A stretch of DNA of 64,000 nt from Actinobacteria bacterium OV450. Lineage in GTDB: Bacteria; Actinomycetota; Actinomycetes; Streptomycetales; Streptomycetaceae. The position numbers and the translations under genes were made by a program. Shown here piece by piece: positions 7,703-15,553 of the stretch. Positions within the stretch are counted from its first letter, which is position 1. Every line of letters starts with the position of its first letter. Under the pieces are notes generated by a model that made no database searches, was not told where the DNA came from, and saw only the letters and a list, made by a program, of their open reading frames with translations. The stretch spans positions 62,001-126,000 of the forward strand of contig LJCW01000033.1 in the NCBI GenBank assembly GCA_001298555.1, in the 5' to 3' direction.

Positions 7703-8650
7703 CTAGAACGGGGCGGGGCAGGAGTCGCAGCGTCGGGCCGGGGTGCACGTGGCGTGCGTGGGGGTCGTGGTGCCGTCCCGGCCGACGTGCAGGCAGTGGA
7801 GGCAGTCGGCCGGGTGGTGCCAGTTCCCGGCGAGGATGCCGAGAACCTCGTTCAGGGAGCCGGCCTGGATGACGCGGTAGCCGTGATGGGCCGCGTCGTC
7901 GGTGGAGCCGGTGGGGACGATGACGGTGTCGGTGCCGGTCGTCGGGAGCAGGGCGTGCAGGTACTCCATGCCGCGCGGGACGCGGAGTCGGCCGTCGAGG
8001 CCGAGCTCGCCGACGAGGGTGACTCCGGCCAGGGCGTCCGGGTGGATGTCGCCGGCTGCCGCGAGGGTCGCGCAGGCGATGGCGAGGTCGAGGGCCGAGC
8101 CCGCGACCTTGGTGGACTGGCCGATGCGGGTGACCTGGACGTACACGTTGGTGAGGGGCCAGGTCAGGCCGCTGTTGATGATCCCGGCGCGGACGCGGTC
8201 GCGGATCTCGACGTGGTGCAGGCCGCCCAGGCCGTCCACGTTGAAGACGGGCAGGCCGGGGGTCGAGCTGGCGTGGACGTGGTAGCCGGAGTCCCAGGCG
8301 GTGCCGATGGCGTCCGCCGCGCCGTACGGCTCGGTGTCGTTCGCCGGCTGGGGCGCGGCGGGGCGGTAGTTGTCCAGGTCGCTCTTGGGGTGCAGGGCGT
8401 AGCTGTCGATGCCGGTGGTCTCGCGCCGCCGGTCGATCAGCTGGTCAACCGCGGCGCGGGGGCTGGCGGCGTACTCGGTGTGGACGGACCCGAGGGCGTC
8501 CATCGCGTCAACGCCGAGCTCTTCGAGGACGATCGCCCGCTTGGTGGGGTTGGTCGGGGCGGGCGCGACGTCCCACAGGAGGTAGCTGTCGCCCTGGTCC
8601 TGGCCGACGATGATGAACTCGCGGACGTCGGTGGTGTCGATGATGCTCAC
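7703..8650 (-). CDS. Protein with ComM/ChlI N-terminal-type (S5/Lon-like) domain, no ATPase
   Basis: 315 aa, GTG start with GGAGG five bases upstream. Residues about 124-228 match the N-terminal domain of YifB/ComM proteins: PGLPVFNVDGLGG, EIRDRVRAGIINSGLTWP, SALDLAIACATLAAAG and LVGELGLDGRLRVPRG follow the family order exactly. The AAA+ ATPase module that normally follows is absent. Instead the first 100 residues are a separate unknown domain and the last 40 are cysteine-rich (DCLHCLH, CTPARRCDSC), likely zinc binding. Its paralogue is the next upstream gene. This domain is not evidence of magnesium chelatase activity. Confidence 0.75.
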   Translation of the reverse strand: MSIIDTTDVREFIIVGQDQGDSYLLWDVAPAPTNPTKRAIVLEELGVDAMDALGSVHTEYAASPRAAVDQLIDRRRETTGIDSYALHPKSDLDNYRPAAPQPANDTEPYGAADAIGTAWDSGYHVHASSTPGLPVFNVDGLGGLHHVEIRDRVRAGIINSGLTWPLTNVYVQVTRIGQSTKVAGSALDLAIACATLAAAGDIHPDALAGVTLVGELGLDGRLRVPRGMEYLHALLPTTGTDTVIVPTGSTDDAAHHGYRVIQAGSLNEVLGILAGNWHHPADCLHCLHVGRDGTTTPTHATCTPARRCDSCPAPF

Positions 8651-8685
8651 GCGTGCCTCCGGTGATCTGGATTGGGCGGTACGGT

Positions 8686-8716
8686 GGGCCTCACACCTGG
8701 TCGGGTTGTGAGGCCC
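8686..8716 (-). terminator. Hairpin between the two ComM-domain genes
   Basis: 10-bp perfect stem (8686-8695 with 8707-8716), 11-base loop, between the stop at 8816 and the start at 8650. Confidence 0.55.
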
Positions 8717-8815
8717 TTCGGTGCCGGGTGTTGCGGCCAGCGGGATTCCCAGTGCTTTCGCGCCCCGCTGGCCGCTCTGTCTCCCCGTGTCCCCGGGGGT
8801 AGCCGGGGGCGGGGG

Positions 8816-9358
8816 TCAGATGGTGGTGTTGGCCGCGGCGCCCTGGTTCAGGAGGGCAACCGCCTCGCGGACGTTGTGGACGCCGACCACGTCGAGGTCG
8901 AGGCCGAGCGCGCGGACGTCGTGTACCTGGGGTGCGGGGACCAGGACGGTGCGGAAGCCGGCGGCGTGGGCGGCGCGGGCACCGTCGATGGCGCTGTGGG
9001 TGATGGTCACGCGCCCGTCGAAGCACCGCAGTTCGCCGATCAGTACGGTGCTGGCGAGGGCGTCGCGGTCGACGTGGCCGGCGGTGGCGAGGATGGCGCA
9101 GGCGGCGGCCAAGTCGAGGGTGCCGGAGACGTTGCGGTGGTCGTGGACGCGGACCGTGACGGCGTCGTCGGGGAGGTCCAGGCCGTTGGCCTGGATCGCG
9201 CCCTGGATCCGCGCCTCCGGGGTGGTGTCGTACGCGTGCCAGCCGGTGATTCGGAGCGCGTCCGCCCCGGGGAGGGTGGCGGCCTCGATGGTGACCACGC
9301 CGGTCCTGGCGGCGGAGTTGGCGCGGACGGTCTTGGCGCGGGTCTGGGTGACGGCCAT
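8816..9358 (-). CDS. Second stand-alone ComM/ChlI N-terminal-type domain protein
   Basis: 180 aa. Residues about 50-120 repeat the pattern of the downstream paralogue: EARIQGAIQANGLDLP, GTLDLAAACAILATAGHV and TVLIGELRCFDGRV. It lacks any ATPase or zinc region, so it is close to a minimal domain. It is preceded by the most divergent copy of the shared promoter cassette (GGTACC instead of GGAACC). GGAAGG lies upstream of the ATG. Function unknown; tandem duplication with the next gene is likely. Confidence 0.7.
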   Translation of the reverse strand: MAVTQTRAKTVRANSAARTGVVTIEAATLPGADALRITGWHAYDTTPEARIQGAIQANGLDLPDDAVTVRVHDHRNVSGTLDLAAACAILATAGHVDRDALASTVLIGELRCFDGRVTITHSAIDGARAAHAAGFRTVLVPAPQVHDVRALGLDLDVVGVHNVREAVALLNQGAAANTTI

Positions 9359-9385
9359 GGGGGGCCTTCCTTACGCTGTGGGGTT

Positions 9386-9431
9386 TAGTGGGTAGTCACT
9401 ATGACTAACGCTGATCTCTCCGGGGGGTACC
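9386..9431 (-). promoter_or_regulatory. Promoter-operator cassette, copy 1 (family 1)
   Basis: Minus strand reads GGTACC, 15 bases, GCGTT, then the 16-bp dyad TAGTGACTACCCACTA (9386-9401) ahead of the gene starting at 9358. Other copies have GGAACC, so this -35-like box is degenerate. Confidence 0.6.
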
Positions 9432-9465
9432 GGGGAGACGCAGAGAAATCGAGAAAAGTCGCAGG

Positions 9466-9858
9466 TCAGAGGGACATCAGCGGCTGTTCGTCCTCGTAAA
9501 TGGCGCCCGCGTACCGTGCGGCGTGGTCGAGGTCGGCGAAGTCGCCGCGGATCCAGCGGTTCAGCATCAGCTGCTGGTTCGCCTCACTCAGCCGGGCGAC
9601 GAGGACCGCGAGGTTGACCGGCACCAGGTCCTCGTCCAGCGCGTTGCGGCCGAGGTCGATGAGGTTGAGGAGGTCGATCCGCCCGGCGACGTAAGCCGCG
9701 TCCCGGCCGTCGTACCAGCGGCCGATCTCTCGACACCCGTGGCCGGCGTTGACCAGCAGGCGGAACAGGCGGCCTTCGTCGAGCGGGGCGAGGTCGCAAC
9801 CCGTCGCCTCCCGGGCGATGGCTTCGGCGAGCTGGGCGGAGATGAGCTGTACGGGCAC
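9466..9858 (-). CDS. ParB-type HTH paralogue (HTH domain only)
   Basis: 130 aa, GTG start with GGAGG upstream. The core (LDEGRLFRLLVNAG, then RDAAYVAGRIDLLNLI and a tail with NRWIRGDF) aligns with the KorB/ParB HTH of the ParB encoded at 17793-19250 and with two more paralogues at 16528 and 17272. The N-terminal nuclease/CTPase fold is missing. Alone it could bind DNA or dimerise with full-length ParB. A protein of this shape may be a regulator rather than a partition factor. Confidence 0.7.
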   Translation of the reverse strand: MPVQLISAQLAEAIAREATGCDLAPLDEGRLFRLLVNAGHGCREIGRWYDGRDAAYVAGRIDLLNLIDLGRNALDEDLVPVNLAVLVARLSEANQQLMLNRWIRGDFADLDHAARYAGAIYEDEQPLMSL

Positions 9859-9885
9859 GGATCCTCCAGAGGGTTCGGGGGCGGA

Positions 9886-9907
9886 CCCGGCGGGAGCTCC
9901 CGCCGGG
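9886..9907. terminator. 22-bp perfect palindrome
   Basis: CCCGGCGGGAG followed by its exact complement. It lies between the cytosine methyltransferase stop (9925) and the ParB-HTH start (9858), in a terminator position. Confidence 0.5.
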
Positions 9908-9924
9908 CCGGGGCGGACTGGCGG

Positions 9925-11811
9925 TCAGGCCGCCATGGCGTAGCGGTCGATGGGCTCACCGGTGATGCACTCGACCAGGGCGCAGAGCAGCACCTCGGCC
10001 GCCGGGGGCGTCACAGCGTTTCCGTACTGTCGAACGCGGTCCCGCTTGGTGCCGAGCACCTGGTAGTCGTCGGCGAAGGCCATCGCGCGGCCGATCTCGT
10101 GGGGCTGGAGCATCCGGAACAGCACCTTGGAGAGGTCGTACTCGCCGTCCGGGGTGACGAACGCGAACCGGTCCCGGGTGGTCATCGTTCCGGCGGGCTC
10201 GCTGACCGGCTTGGCCTGGCCGTTGCCGTAGTACGGGACGAGGAGCCCGTCCCCGGGGGTGACCAGCGACTGGTGACCGGCTGCCGTCAGGGTCCGCAGC
10301 GGCTCGCTGACCGGGGTGGACATCTGCCCGGGGTCGCCCTTGGGGGTGTTGTTCCGCATGACGAACGCGGGGGTGATCAGGCCGTGGTGGTTGCCGCCGG
10401 CCGAGACCGTGTGGAGGGGCTCGGCGATGTGGCGGGCCTTCTCCTTGTCGCCGCCGCCGCGCATCGGGATCACGAACGGGGCGTAGGCGATCGCTGTCTC
10501 CGCCCGGGCCGTCTGGGTGCGGAGCGGGTCGTCCAGCCGCATCGCCTTCTTGCCGTCGCGGCCCTCGCAAGGGATGAGCAGGGGCGGGATGACCAGGCCG
10601 TCGCTCTCGCGGGTCGTGCGGGTCGGCATCGGGCTGTCGACGCTCGTGCCGCCGGTCCGCCAGGTGCCACCGGTCGGGACGAGGAGCGGGGCCATGTGGG
10701 CGGCCTGGCCTTCGGAGTCGCCGAACAGCGCCTCCTGCGGGTCCCCTTCGGGGGTCCAGCCGGGCTTGGGCCAGAACCGGCTGACTCCCGCCCGGATGCG
10801 GGCCATGGTCGCCGGAGCCAGGCCTTCCGGGCAGTCATCGGACTTGGGCCGGCTGCCGATCGGGGTGCCCTTGATGGACCAGTCGATCGCCGCGGCGGCC
10901 GGGAGGACGTCCGGGTCGACCAGGGCCCGGCACGAGGTCTTCGGGCACCGGTAGTCGTAGCTCGATCCGTACCGGCCCATGTCCTTGCCCGGCTGGCGGA
11001 ACACCTGGAGCGCCATGACCATCTCGTCGCAGGCCGCGCAGTACGCCTTGGGCCGCAGCCACTTGTCCCAGTCCGGGGTCCGGCCGAGGCTCTTGTGCCA
11101 GTACGCGACGTAGAGCCGGTCGCGGGACTGGGGGGCGCGGTGGACGGACCGCGGGTCGGCGTGCATGGAGTTCAGCGCGATCACCCGCGTGCGGTAGCCC
11201 AGCTTGTGGAACTCGCGGAGCCACGCGTCCCATTCGGTCCAGGCCCGGACGTCGACCACGTTCTCGACCACACCGGCCTTGACCAGGCCACCGCGCTCGA
11301 TCACGCCGCGGAGGTAGAGCGGGACTTCCTCCATCAGGGCGCGCGAGGCCTCTTCCTCGGCGGTCGGTGCGTTGTCGGGGTCCTCGCCCGTCTGGAACTT
11401 GTCCGCCTCCTGGTCCGCGTACAGGTCCAGGAGGTCACCCTGCAAGGCCTTCGCGAAGGAGCGCTTCTTGCCCTTCGCGATGGACCAGTTCGTGCATTCC
11501 GGCGAGGCCCAGAAGACGTCCGTGACGGGCCAGGCCCAGACGGGCGCCTTGCGGATGTCGCCGATGTAGTGGGCGACTCCGGGGAAGTTCATGGCGTGCG
11601 ACTTGAGCGCCTGCTTCCAGTGGTTCGCGGCGCGGGCCACGCGCAGGCCGGGGACCGCGTGGGCGCCCTGGGAGGAGCCGCCGGCCCCACAGAACCAGTC
11701 CGTCACGCTCAGGTCGCCGCCATCGTGCTTGAAGGCCCTGATGCGGCGCGGAGCGTTGGCGTCCTTGGAGGCTGCCGCCCAGGAGCGGGTGGTGGAGTCG
11801 ATGTAGGGCAC
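9925..11811 (-). CDS. DNA cytosine-C5 methyltransferase
   Basis: 628 aa, GTG start. Motif I FCGAGG (residues 40-45), catalytic Pro-Cys loop as SPECTNWS (Cys106), and ENV (183-185) are in the order of C5-methyltransferases. An insert with CAACDEM and CPKTSC suggests a zinc knuckle. Residues about 390-560 hold four to five imperfect repeats of about 40 aa around P-L-R-T-x-T-A and L-I/V-x-P, then the C-terminal motif QYGNAVTPPAAE (motif X). Likely protects phage DNA from restriction. The second inverted-repeat operator (11928-11961) lies upstream. Confidence 0.88.
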   Translation of the reverse strand: MPYIDSTTRSWAAASKDANAPRRIRAFKHDGGDLSVTDWFCGAGGSSQGAHAVPGLRVARAANHWKQALKSHAMNFPGVAHYIGDIRKAPVWAWPVTDVFWASPECTNWSIAKGKKRSFAKALQGDLLDLYADQEADKFQTGEDPDNAPTAEEEASRALMEEVPLYLRGVIERGGLVKAGVVENVVDVRAWTEWDAWLREFHKLGYRTRVIALNSMHADPRSVHRAPQSRDRLYVAYWHKSLGRTPDWDKWLRPKAYCAACDEMVMALQVFRQPGKDMGRYGSSYDYRCPKTSCRALVDPDVLPAAAAIDWSIKGTPIGSRPKSDDCPEGLAPATMARIRAGVSRFWPKPGWTPEGDPQEALFGDSEGQAAHMAPLLVPTGGTWRTGGTSVDSPMPTRTTRESDGLVIPPLLIPCEGRDGKKAMRLDDPLRTQTARAETAIAYAPFVIPMRGGGDKEKARHIAEPLHTVSAGGNHHGLITPAFVMRNNTPKGDPGQMSTPVSEPLRTLTAAGHQSLVTPGDGLLVPYYGNGQAKPVSEPAGTMTTRDRFAFVTPDGEYDLSKVLFRMLQPHEIGRAMAFADDYQVLGTKRDRVRQYGNAVTPPAAEVLLCALVECITGEPIDRYAMAA

Positions 11812-11846
11812 GTGGGGCTCCCTTGTGAGGCTGTCGGGTGGGGCCG

Positions 11847-11876
11847 GGTGAGCGGGGATTCCCGCCCCCGCTCACC
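11847..11876. terminator. Hairpin of a repeated type
   Basis: 11-bp stem (11847-11857 with 11866-11876). The loop shares GGGATTCCCGCCCCC with the hairpins at 12424 and 13954, so this is a dispersed family. Here it sits upstream of the methyltransferase start. Confidence 0.45.
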
Positions 11877-11914
11877 TGGCCGGGTGGTGCTGGGTGGAGA
11901 AGTTGATCTACCTT

Positions 11915-11961
11915 CATCATTTCCGGCATCCATTTCGGCTAACCGTTTTACCGAAATGGAT
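11915..11961 (-). promoter_or_regulatory. Operator/promoter family 2, copy a
   Basis: Perfect 11-bp inverted repeat (11928-11938 and 11951-11961; arms ATCCATTTCGG/CCGAAATGGAT) with a 12-base spacer. On the minus strand it is followed by GGAAATGATGAAGG, conserved in all three copies. It is AT-rich against the local background and lies upstream of the C5-methyltransferase. Confidence 0.65.
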
Positions 11962-11990
11962 TCCGCAAAGAGATCACAAAGGAGAGCAGG

Positions 11991-12383
11991 TCAGCCCTCG
12001 TTGGGCACGAACGGGATGACCGGGCTCAGGTCGTCGTCGAGCGCGTACCAGCCCCACCCGTGGCCGCCGACCGCGTATCGGCCGTCCTCGTTGGGCTGGA
12101 GGATCTCGGTCGCCGACTCGTGGTATTCGCCGCCGAGGTGCATCCAGCAGATACTGACCACGACCGCGTGGCTCCGGCCGCTCACGTCGCCGGCGAGGAC
12201 GTGGATCGTGTCGTAGGAGCCGTGCCCGTAGCGCTCGGCGTTGGCCTGGGTGTCCTCGGCGATGCGCTGGACGGTGCCGAGGTCGAACCAGGGGCGGACG
12301 AAGCCGTCGACCTGGTCGGTGGGGTCGACCATGGCCGGGTAGCGGTCCTGGTCGTTGCAGGAGACGAGGGTCTGGAACATCAT
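11991..12383 (-). CDS. Hypothetical protein, paralogue of the protein at 13012-13920
   Basis: 130 aa. Start at 12383 chosen because GGAG lies nine bases upstream. The segment YDTIHVLAG, then VVVSICWMHLGGEY and DGRYAVGGHGWGWY matches YDSVDTIHVIDG, VVVHIRWMYFAEE and DGLYSIGGWEWTWS in the larger neighbour. No family recognised. Confidence 0.7.
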   Translation of the reverse strand: MMFQTLVSCNDQDRYPAMVDPTDQVDGFVRPWFDLGTVQRIAEDTQANAERYGHGSYDTIHVLAGDVSGRSHAVVVSICWMHLGGEYHESATEILQPNEDGRYAVGGHGWGWYALDDDLSPVIPFVPNEG

Positions 12384-12423
12384 CGGTTTCTCCGTGAGGT
12401 CGGTTCGGTTGGTGTGCGGTCCT

Positions 12424-12457
12424 GGGACGGGCGGGGATTCCCGCCCCCGCCCGTCCC
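12424..12457 (-). terminator. Hairpin of a repeated type
   Basis: 13-bp stem (12424-12436 with 12445-12457) with the shared ATTCCCGC loop, after the stop of the gene ending at 12466. Confidence 0.6.
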
Positions 12458-12465
12458 GGGGTCGG

Positions 12466-12927
12466 TCAGTCGAGGGGCAGGGCGGCAGCCTTGGCGAGGT
12501 CGAGGCGCCAGACCGAGCGGCCCTCACGGTCGGGCTCGCTGGTGCACAGGGGGCGCCAGACCTCCCAGTTGCTGTCGCCGAGGTAGTTGACCCACTCGTT
12601 CATCTCGAAGACCCCGAACTGGCCGTCGTCGACACCGGGGGTGGTGGCGAAGTCGCGGGCCTCGCCGTCGGCCGTCCAGTAGCGGCCGGTGGCGTGGAGG
12701 GTGGCGCCGTCGTCTTCGACGAGTTCGAGGCCGGCCGCGTCGAACGGGGCCTCGTGGTCGCAGTCGGTCAGGATGTCGCGGACCGCCGCGGCGACGGTCA
12801 CGGCCATGGCCCGGCCGAGCCGCTCGTTCGCCTTGCGGGCCACCTCGAGCGCCTCGTGCGCCGCGGTGGAGATGGCGCGCCCGTCGGGCAGGGGGTAGGC
12901 GGGCCGGGTGGGGGGCTGGGTGGTCAT
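12466..12927 (-). CDS. Hypothetical protein
   Basis: 153 aa, no family recognised. An N-terminal helix rich in Ala and Arg precedes an acidic middle and a Trp-rich C-terminus (NSNWEVWRP, VWRLDL). GAGG lies upstream of the ATG. Flanked by hairpins on both sides. Confidence 0.6.
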   Translation of the reverse strand: MTTQPPTRPAYPLPDGRAISTAAHEALEVARKANERLGRAMAVTVAAAVRDILTDCDHEAPFDAAGLELVEDDGATLHATGRYWTADGEARDFATTPGVDDGQFGVFEMNEWVNYLGDSNWEVWRPLCTSEPDREGRSVWRLDLAKAAALPLD

Positions 12928-12965
12928 GTGGCGTCCTCAATTCATCCGGGTGGGGTGGAGGGGGG

Positions 12966-13003
12966 GGGCCCGGGACGGGCGCGGTGGGCGCCGCGTCCCG
13001 GGC
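12966..13003 (-). terminator. GC-rich hairpin
   Basis: 11-bp perfect stem (12966-12976 with 12993-13003), directly after the stop of the gene ending at 13012. Confidence 0.6.
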
Positions 13004-13011
13004 CGGGCGGG

Positions 13012-13920
13012 TTACTGCAGCGGAGCGGGGAACGGGATCCGGTAGACCTTGCTGTAGGTCTCGTGCGGGAGGTGGTCCCAGGTGGCGGTGAGCTCGCCGA
13101 GGCTGGTGAAGCGCATGGCCTCGCGGAGGGCCGTGTCCACCTCGCCGAGGGACTCGGCGTCGAACGGGCCGGTGTCGTCGGTCGTGTCGAGCAGGGCGCC
13201 GCTGGCGAACACCCCGAAGACGCGGGGCACGTCGAGGTCGACCAGGGCCGCCGTGGCGCCGGGGACGAGGGCGCGGAGCGTAGTGGCGATCTCGGAGGCG
13301 GTGACCTTCGCCGGGGTCGGGTCGGTGATGTGGGTCTCGCGGGTCAGGCCGCATTCGCAGTCGAGTTCGTGCCAGTCCTGGCCGTTGCCGCAGGGGCACC
13401 ACCAGGAGGCAAAGCTCCAGGTCCACTCCCAGCCGCCGATGCTGTAGAGGCCGTCCCGGGGCTCGACGATGTTGGCGGCCGTGCTGCTCTCTTCGGCGAA
13501 GTACATCCAGCGGATGTGGACGACGACCGAGAGCCGAGCGCCACGCCCGCCGGGCTTGCGGGCGGCCTTGCGGTCCTTGGCGTTGGCCCGGGTGATGGTG
13601 GTTGCGTCGGCCGCGCCTCGGGCGAGCTTGCGCCAGTTGATTCGGACGGCCGCGGCGAGGGGCTCGCCGTCCCAGGTGCCGCCGTCGATGACGTGGACGG
13701 TCTCGGCGCTGTCCACGCGGCCGTCGATGACGTGGATGGTGTCTACGCTGTCGTACCCGCACTCGTCGGCCAGGCCGAGGGTCTGGGCCGACAGGGCCCG
13801 CGTGGCGCCGAGGGTGAAGCGGGGGGAGAGCCAGCCGTTCCATCGGTTGGTCGGGTCGAGCTTGCAGTCGAGCGGGCCGAGCGTGTCGTCGATGCACACG
13901 CGGGTGTCGATGATGCCCAT
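13012..13920 (-). CDS. Hypothetical protein, larger paralogue of 11991-12383
   Basis: 302 aa. Residues about 55-170 contain the two blocks shared with the smaller neighbour, including two tandem IHVIDG/VHVIDG strands. A CPCG...CECG cysteine cluster (about 170-190) may bind zinc. The C-terminal 100 residues are unrelated to the paralogue. Function unknown; duplication within this cluster is the main inference. Confidence 0.7.
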   Translation of the reverse strand: MGIIDTRVCIDDTLGPLDCKLDPTNRWNGWLSPRFTLGATRALSAQTLGLADECGYDSVDTIHVIDGRVDSAETVHVIDGGTWDGEPLAAAVRINWRKLARGAADATTITRANAKDRKAARKPGGRGARLSVVVHIRWMYFAEESSTAANIVEPRDGLYSIGGWEWTWSFASWWCPCGNGQDWHELDCECGLTRETHITDPTPAKVTASEIATTLRALVPGATAALVDLDVPRVFGVFASGALLDTTDDTGPFDAESLGEVDTALREAMRFTSLGELTATWDHLPHETYSKVYRIPFPAPLQ

Positions 13921-13953
13921 GGGGTACCCCTTCGTGAGGCTGTCGGTTGGGGG

Positions 13954-13991
13954 CCCGGCCGGGCGGGGATTCCCGCCCCCGCCCGGTCGGG
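13954..13991 (-). terminator. Hairpin of a repeated type
   Basis: 15-bp stem (13954-13968 with 13977-13991) with the ATTCCCGC loop shared with 11847 and 12424. It lies between the HNH gene stop (14006) and the start at 13920. Confidence 0.6.
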
Positions 13992-14005
13992 CTGGCTGTA
14001 GTGAG

Positions 14006-14731
14006 TCAGGTGACGATCGAGGTGAAGGGCAGGCTGCGGGTCATGCCGCTGGTGAAGCTCAGGCGGTAGTCCACGAACCGGTCCTTCTTGGCCGCGTTGC
14101 AGGCCCTGCACAGGGGCTGGATGTTCTCGACCTCGTCCCAGCCGCCCTGGCTGAGCGGGACGATGTGGTCGGGCTCCAGCGGTCCGTCAGGGGCCATGCA
14201 GGCGATGCAGCAGCCGTAGGAGTCCCGCAGGGCGATCCACTGCTCGGTGCTGACGCCGGCGCCCGGTGCGGCGAGCTTGTTGGCGCGGTACCGCGCGCGC
14301 CGGGCCCTGTTGGCCATCGGGTTCTCCCGAATCCACTCGGCGTTCTTGGCCGCGTAGTACGCCTTATTCGCGTGGTAGTGCGCCCGGGCTGCCGCGCGCA
14401 CCTTGTCCAAGTTCGCCGTCCGGTACCGCTTCTGCTCTGCCCGGACCTTCTCCGGGTTCTGGCGCTGCCGGTCCTTGGACAGCTGGTTGAGGCACGGCTT
14501 GCAGCGGCTGGTCCGGGTGCCGGAGGCGGTGGTGAACGCGCTCATCGGTTTCTCCTCTCCGCACCTGGTGCAGGCCTTGTGGGTGGGGGGCGGCGCCCCC
14601 TGGGGGCGGTACCGCTCGGGGTTAGCCGAGCGGCACAGCTTGCACGCGCTGTGGCGGCCGTCGCTGCTCCTCTTGTTCCGGTGGAACTCGGTCAGCGGCT
14701 TCTCCGCCCGGCACCTCGTGCAGGTCTTCAC
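14006..14731 (-). CDS. HNH endonuclease with N-terminal zinc knuckles
   Basis: 241 aa. GTG start at 14731 overlaps the upstream stop as GTGA. Two CxxC...CxxC knuckles open the protein (CTRCRAEKP, CKLC; then CTRCGEEKP, CKPC). A highly basic helical linker follows, then an HNH core near residues 175-230 (CCIACMAP, LEPDHIVPLSQGG, NIQPLCRACNAAK). Typical of free-standing phage HNH nucleases, which may home or help packaging. Confidence 0.82.
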   Translation of the reverse strand: MKTCTRCRAEKPLTEFHRNKRSSDGRHSACKLCRSANPERYRPQGAPPPTHKACTRCGEEKPMSAFTTASGTRTSRCKPCLNQLSKDRQRQNPEKVRAEQKRYRTANLDKVRAAARAHYHANKAYYAAKNAEWIRENPMANRARRARYRANKLAAPGAGVSTEQWIALRDSYGCCIACMAPDGPLEPDHIVPLSQGGWDEVENIQPLCRACNAAKKDRFVDYRLSFTSGMTRSLPFTSIVT

Positions 14732-15162
14732 CAGAGGCCGCCCTGGTGGGGGGCGTTCTGGTGGACCGCGCCGAGCTCGGGCACCTCGTCGCCGGTCTGC
14801 TCGGTCCACCACTTGGCGAAGTGGAGCCTGTGGCACCAGTTGTTCGGGGGCGTCAGCTTGGCGAGCTGATCGAAGCAGAGCAGCACGAGCGGGCTGTCGA
14901 GGTCGTAGGCGCCCGCGATGCGCATCAGCTCGTCGCGGATGGCGTCGATGCCCCGGGCGTTGAGGAGCCGGCGGTACTGGAACTCGTACGCGTCCTGCGC
15001 GTTGATCTTCAGCAACTCACGGGTGGGGGTCACCAGGTGCGCGTGCGCGGTCATCGGGTACGGGAGGGAGAACCGCGGCCTCCCGACCGTGGTGCGGACG
15101 GGGGTGCCCATGTGGGGCTGGAACTCCTGGAAGGTGCAGGTGGCGATCTGGAGGTCGTTCAT
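14728..15162 (-). CDS. DUF488-like protein
   Basis: 144 aa. The C-terminal half has the LVLLCFDQL...WCHRLHFAKWW arrangement seen in DUF488-family proteins, and the N-terminal region mentions a sheet-forming RFSLPYPM stretch. Such short DUF488 proteins are common in actinophages; their activity is not known. ATG at 15162; the stop overlaps the HNH gene start. Confidence 0.6.
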   Translation of the reverse strand: MNDLQIATCTFQEFQPHMGTPVRTTVGRPRFSLPYPMTAHAHLVTPTRELLKINAQDAYEFQYRRLLNARGIDAIRDELMRIAGAYDLDSPLVLLCFDQLAKLTPPNNWCHRLHFAKWWTEQTGDEVPELGAVHQNAPHQGGLW

Positions 15163-15193
15163 GAACCGGGTTCCTTTCGGTGTGGGTTCAGCC

Positions 15194-15220
15194 CCGGCCG
15201 GGCCGTTTGGGCCCGGCCGG
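15194..15220 (-). terminator. GC-rich hairpin
   Basis: 11-bp perfect stem (15194-15204 with 15210-15220), loop GTTTG, ten bases after the stop of the gene ending at 15230. Confidence 0.65.
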
Positions 15221-15229
15221 AGTGGGTGG

Positions 15230-15436
15230 TCACCCGTAGCAGATGCAGGTCTCGCGGGTGGGGGGCTCGGTGCCGAACTCCTCGTGGGCCCGCCGGAGGA
15301 TCCGGGTGAGGACCTGGCAGAGGTCGGAGTTCTCGTCGGCCTTGGGCTGGTTGGTGAGCTGAGCCCTCATCCAGGGGAGGAGGAGGGCCATTTCCTCGGA
15401 GGAGGTCTGGAAGGAGGGGGTGGAGGGGGTGGTCAT
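15230..15436 (-). CDS. Small hypothetical protein under a family-1 promoter
   Basis: 68 aa, no family recognised. Mostly helical, with CQV and CIC cysteines near the end. It has its own promoter cassette and its own terminator, so it is an independent unit. Confidence 0.6.
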   Translation of the reverse strand: MTTPSTPSFQTSSEEMALLLPWMRAQLTNQPKADENSDLCQVLTRILRRAHEEFGTEPPTRETCICYG

Positions 15437-15464
15437 TTTGAGGCCCTTCTGGTGTGGAGTTGTT

Positions 15465-15511
15465 TAGTGGGTAGTCACTATAAACAACGCTTGAACGGGC
15501 CTTGTGGTTCC
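15465..15511 (-). promoter_or_regulatory. Promoter-operator cassette, copy 2 (family 1)
   Basis: Minus strand: GGAACC, 16 bases, GCGTT, then the 16-bp dyad at 15465-15480, ahead of the start at 15436. Confidence 0.65.
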
Positions 15512-15553
15512 GGGTAAATCCCGGGAAATCGAGGAAAGTTGCAGGTCAGGGGC

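Noticed and set aside
9523..12216. Long plus-strand open frame opposite the C5-methyltransferase
   Set aside because: It is antisense to well-supported genes and shows no family pattern; long open antisense frames are expected at this GC content.
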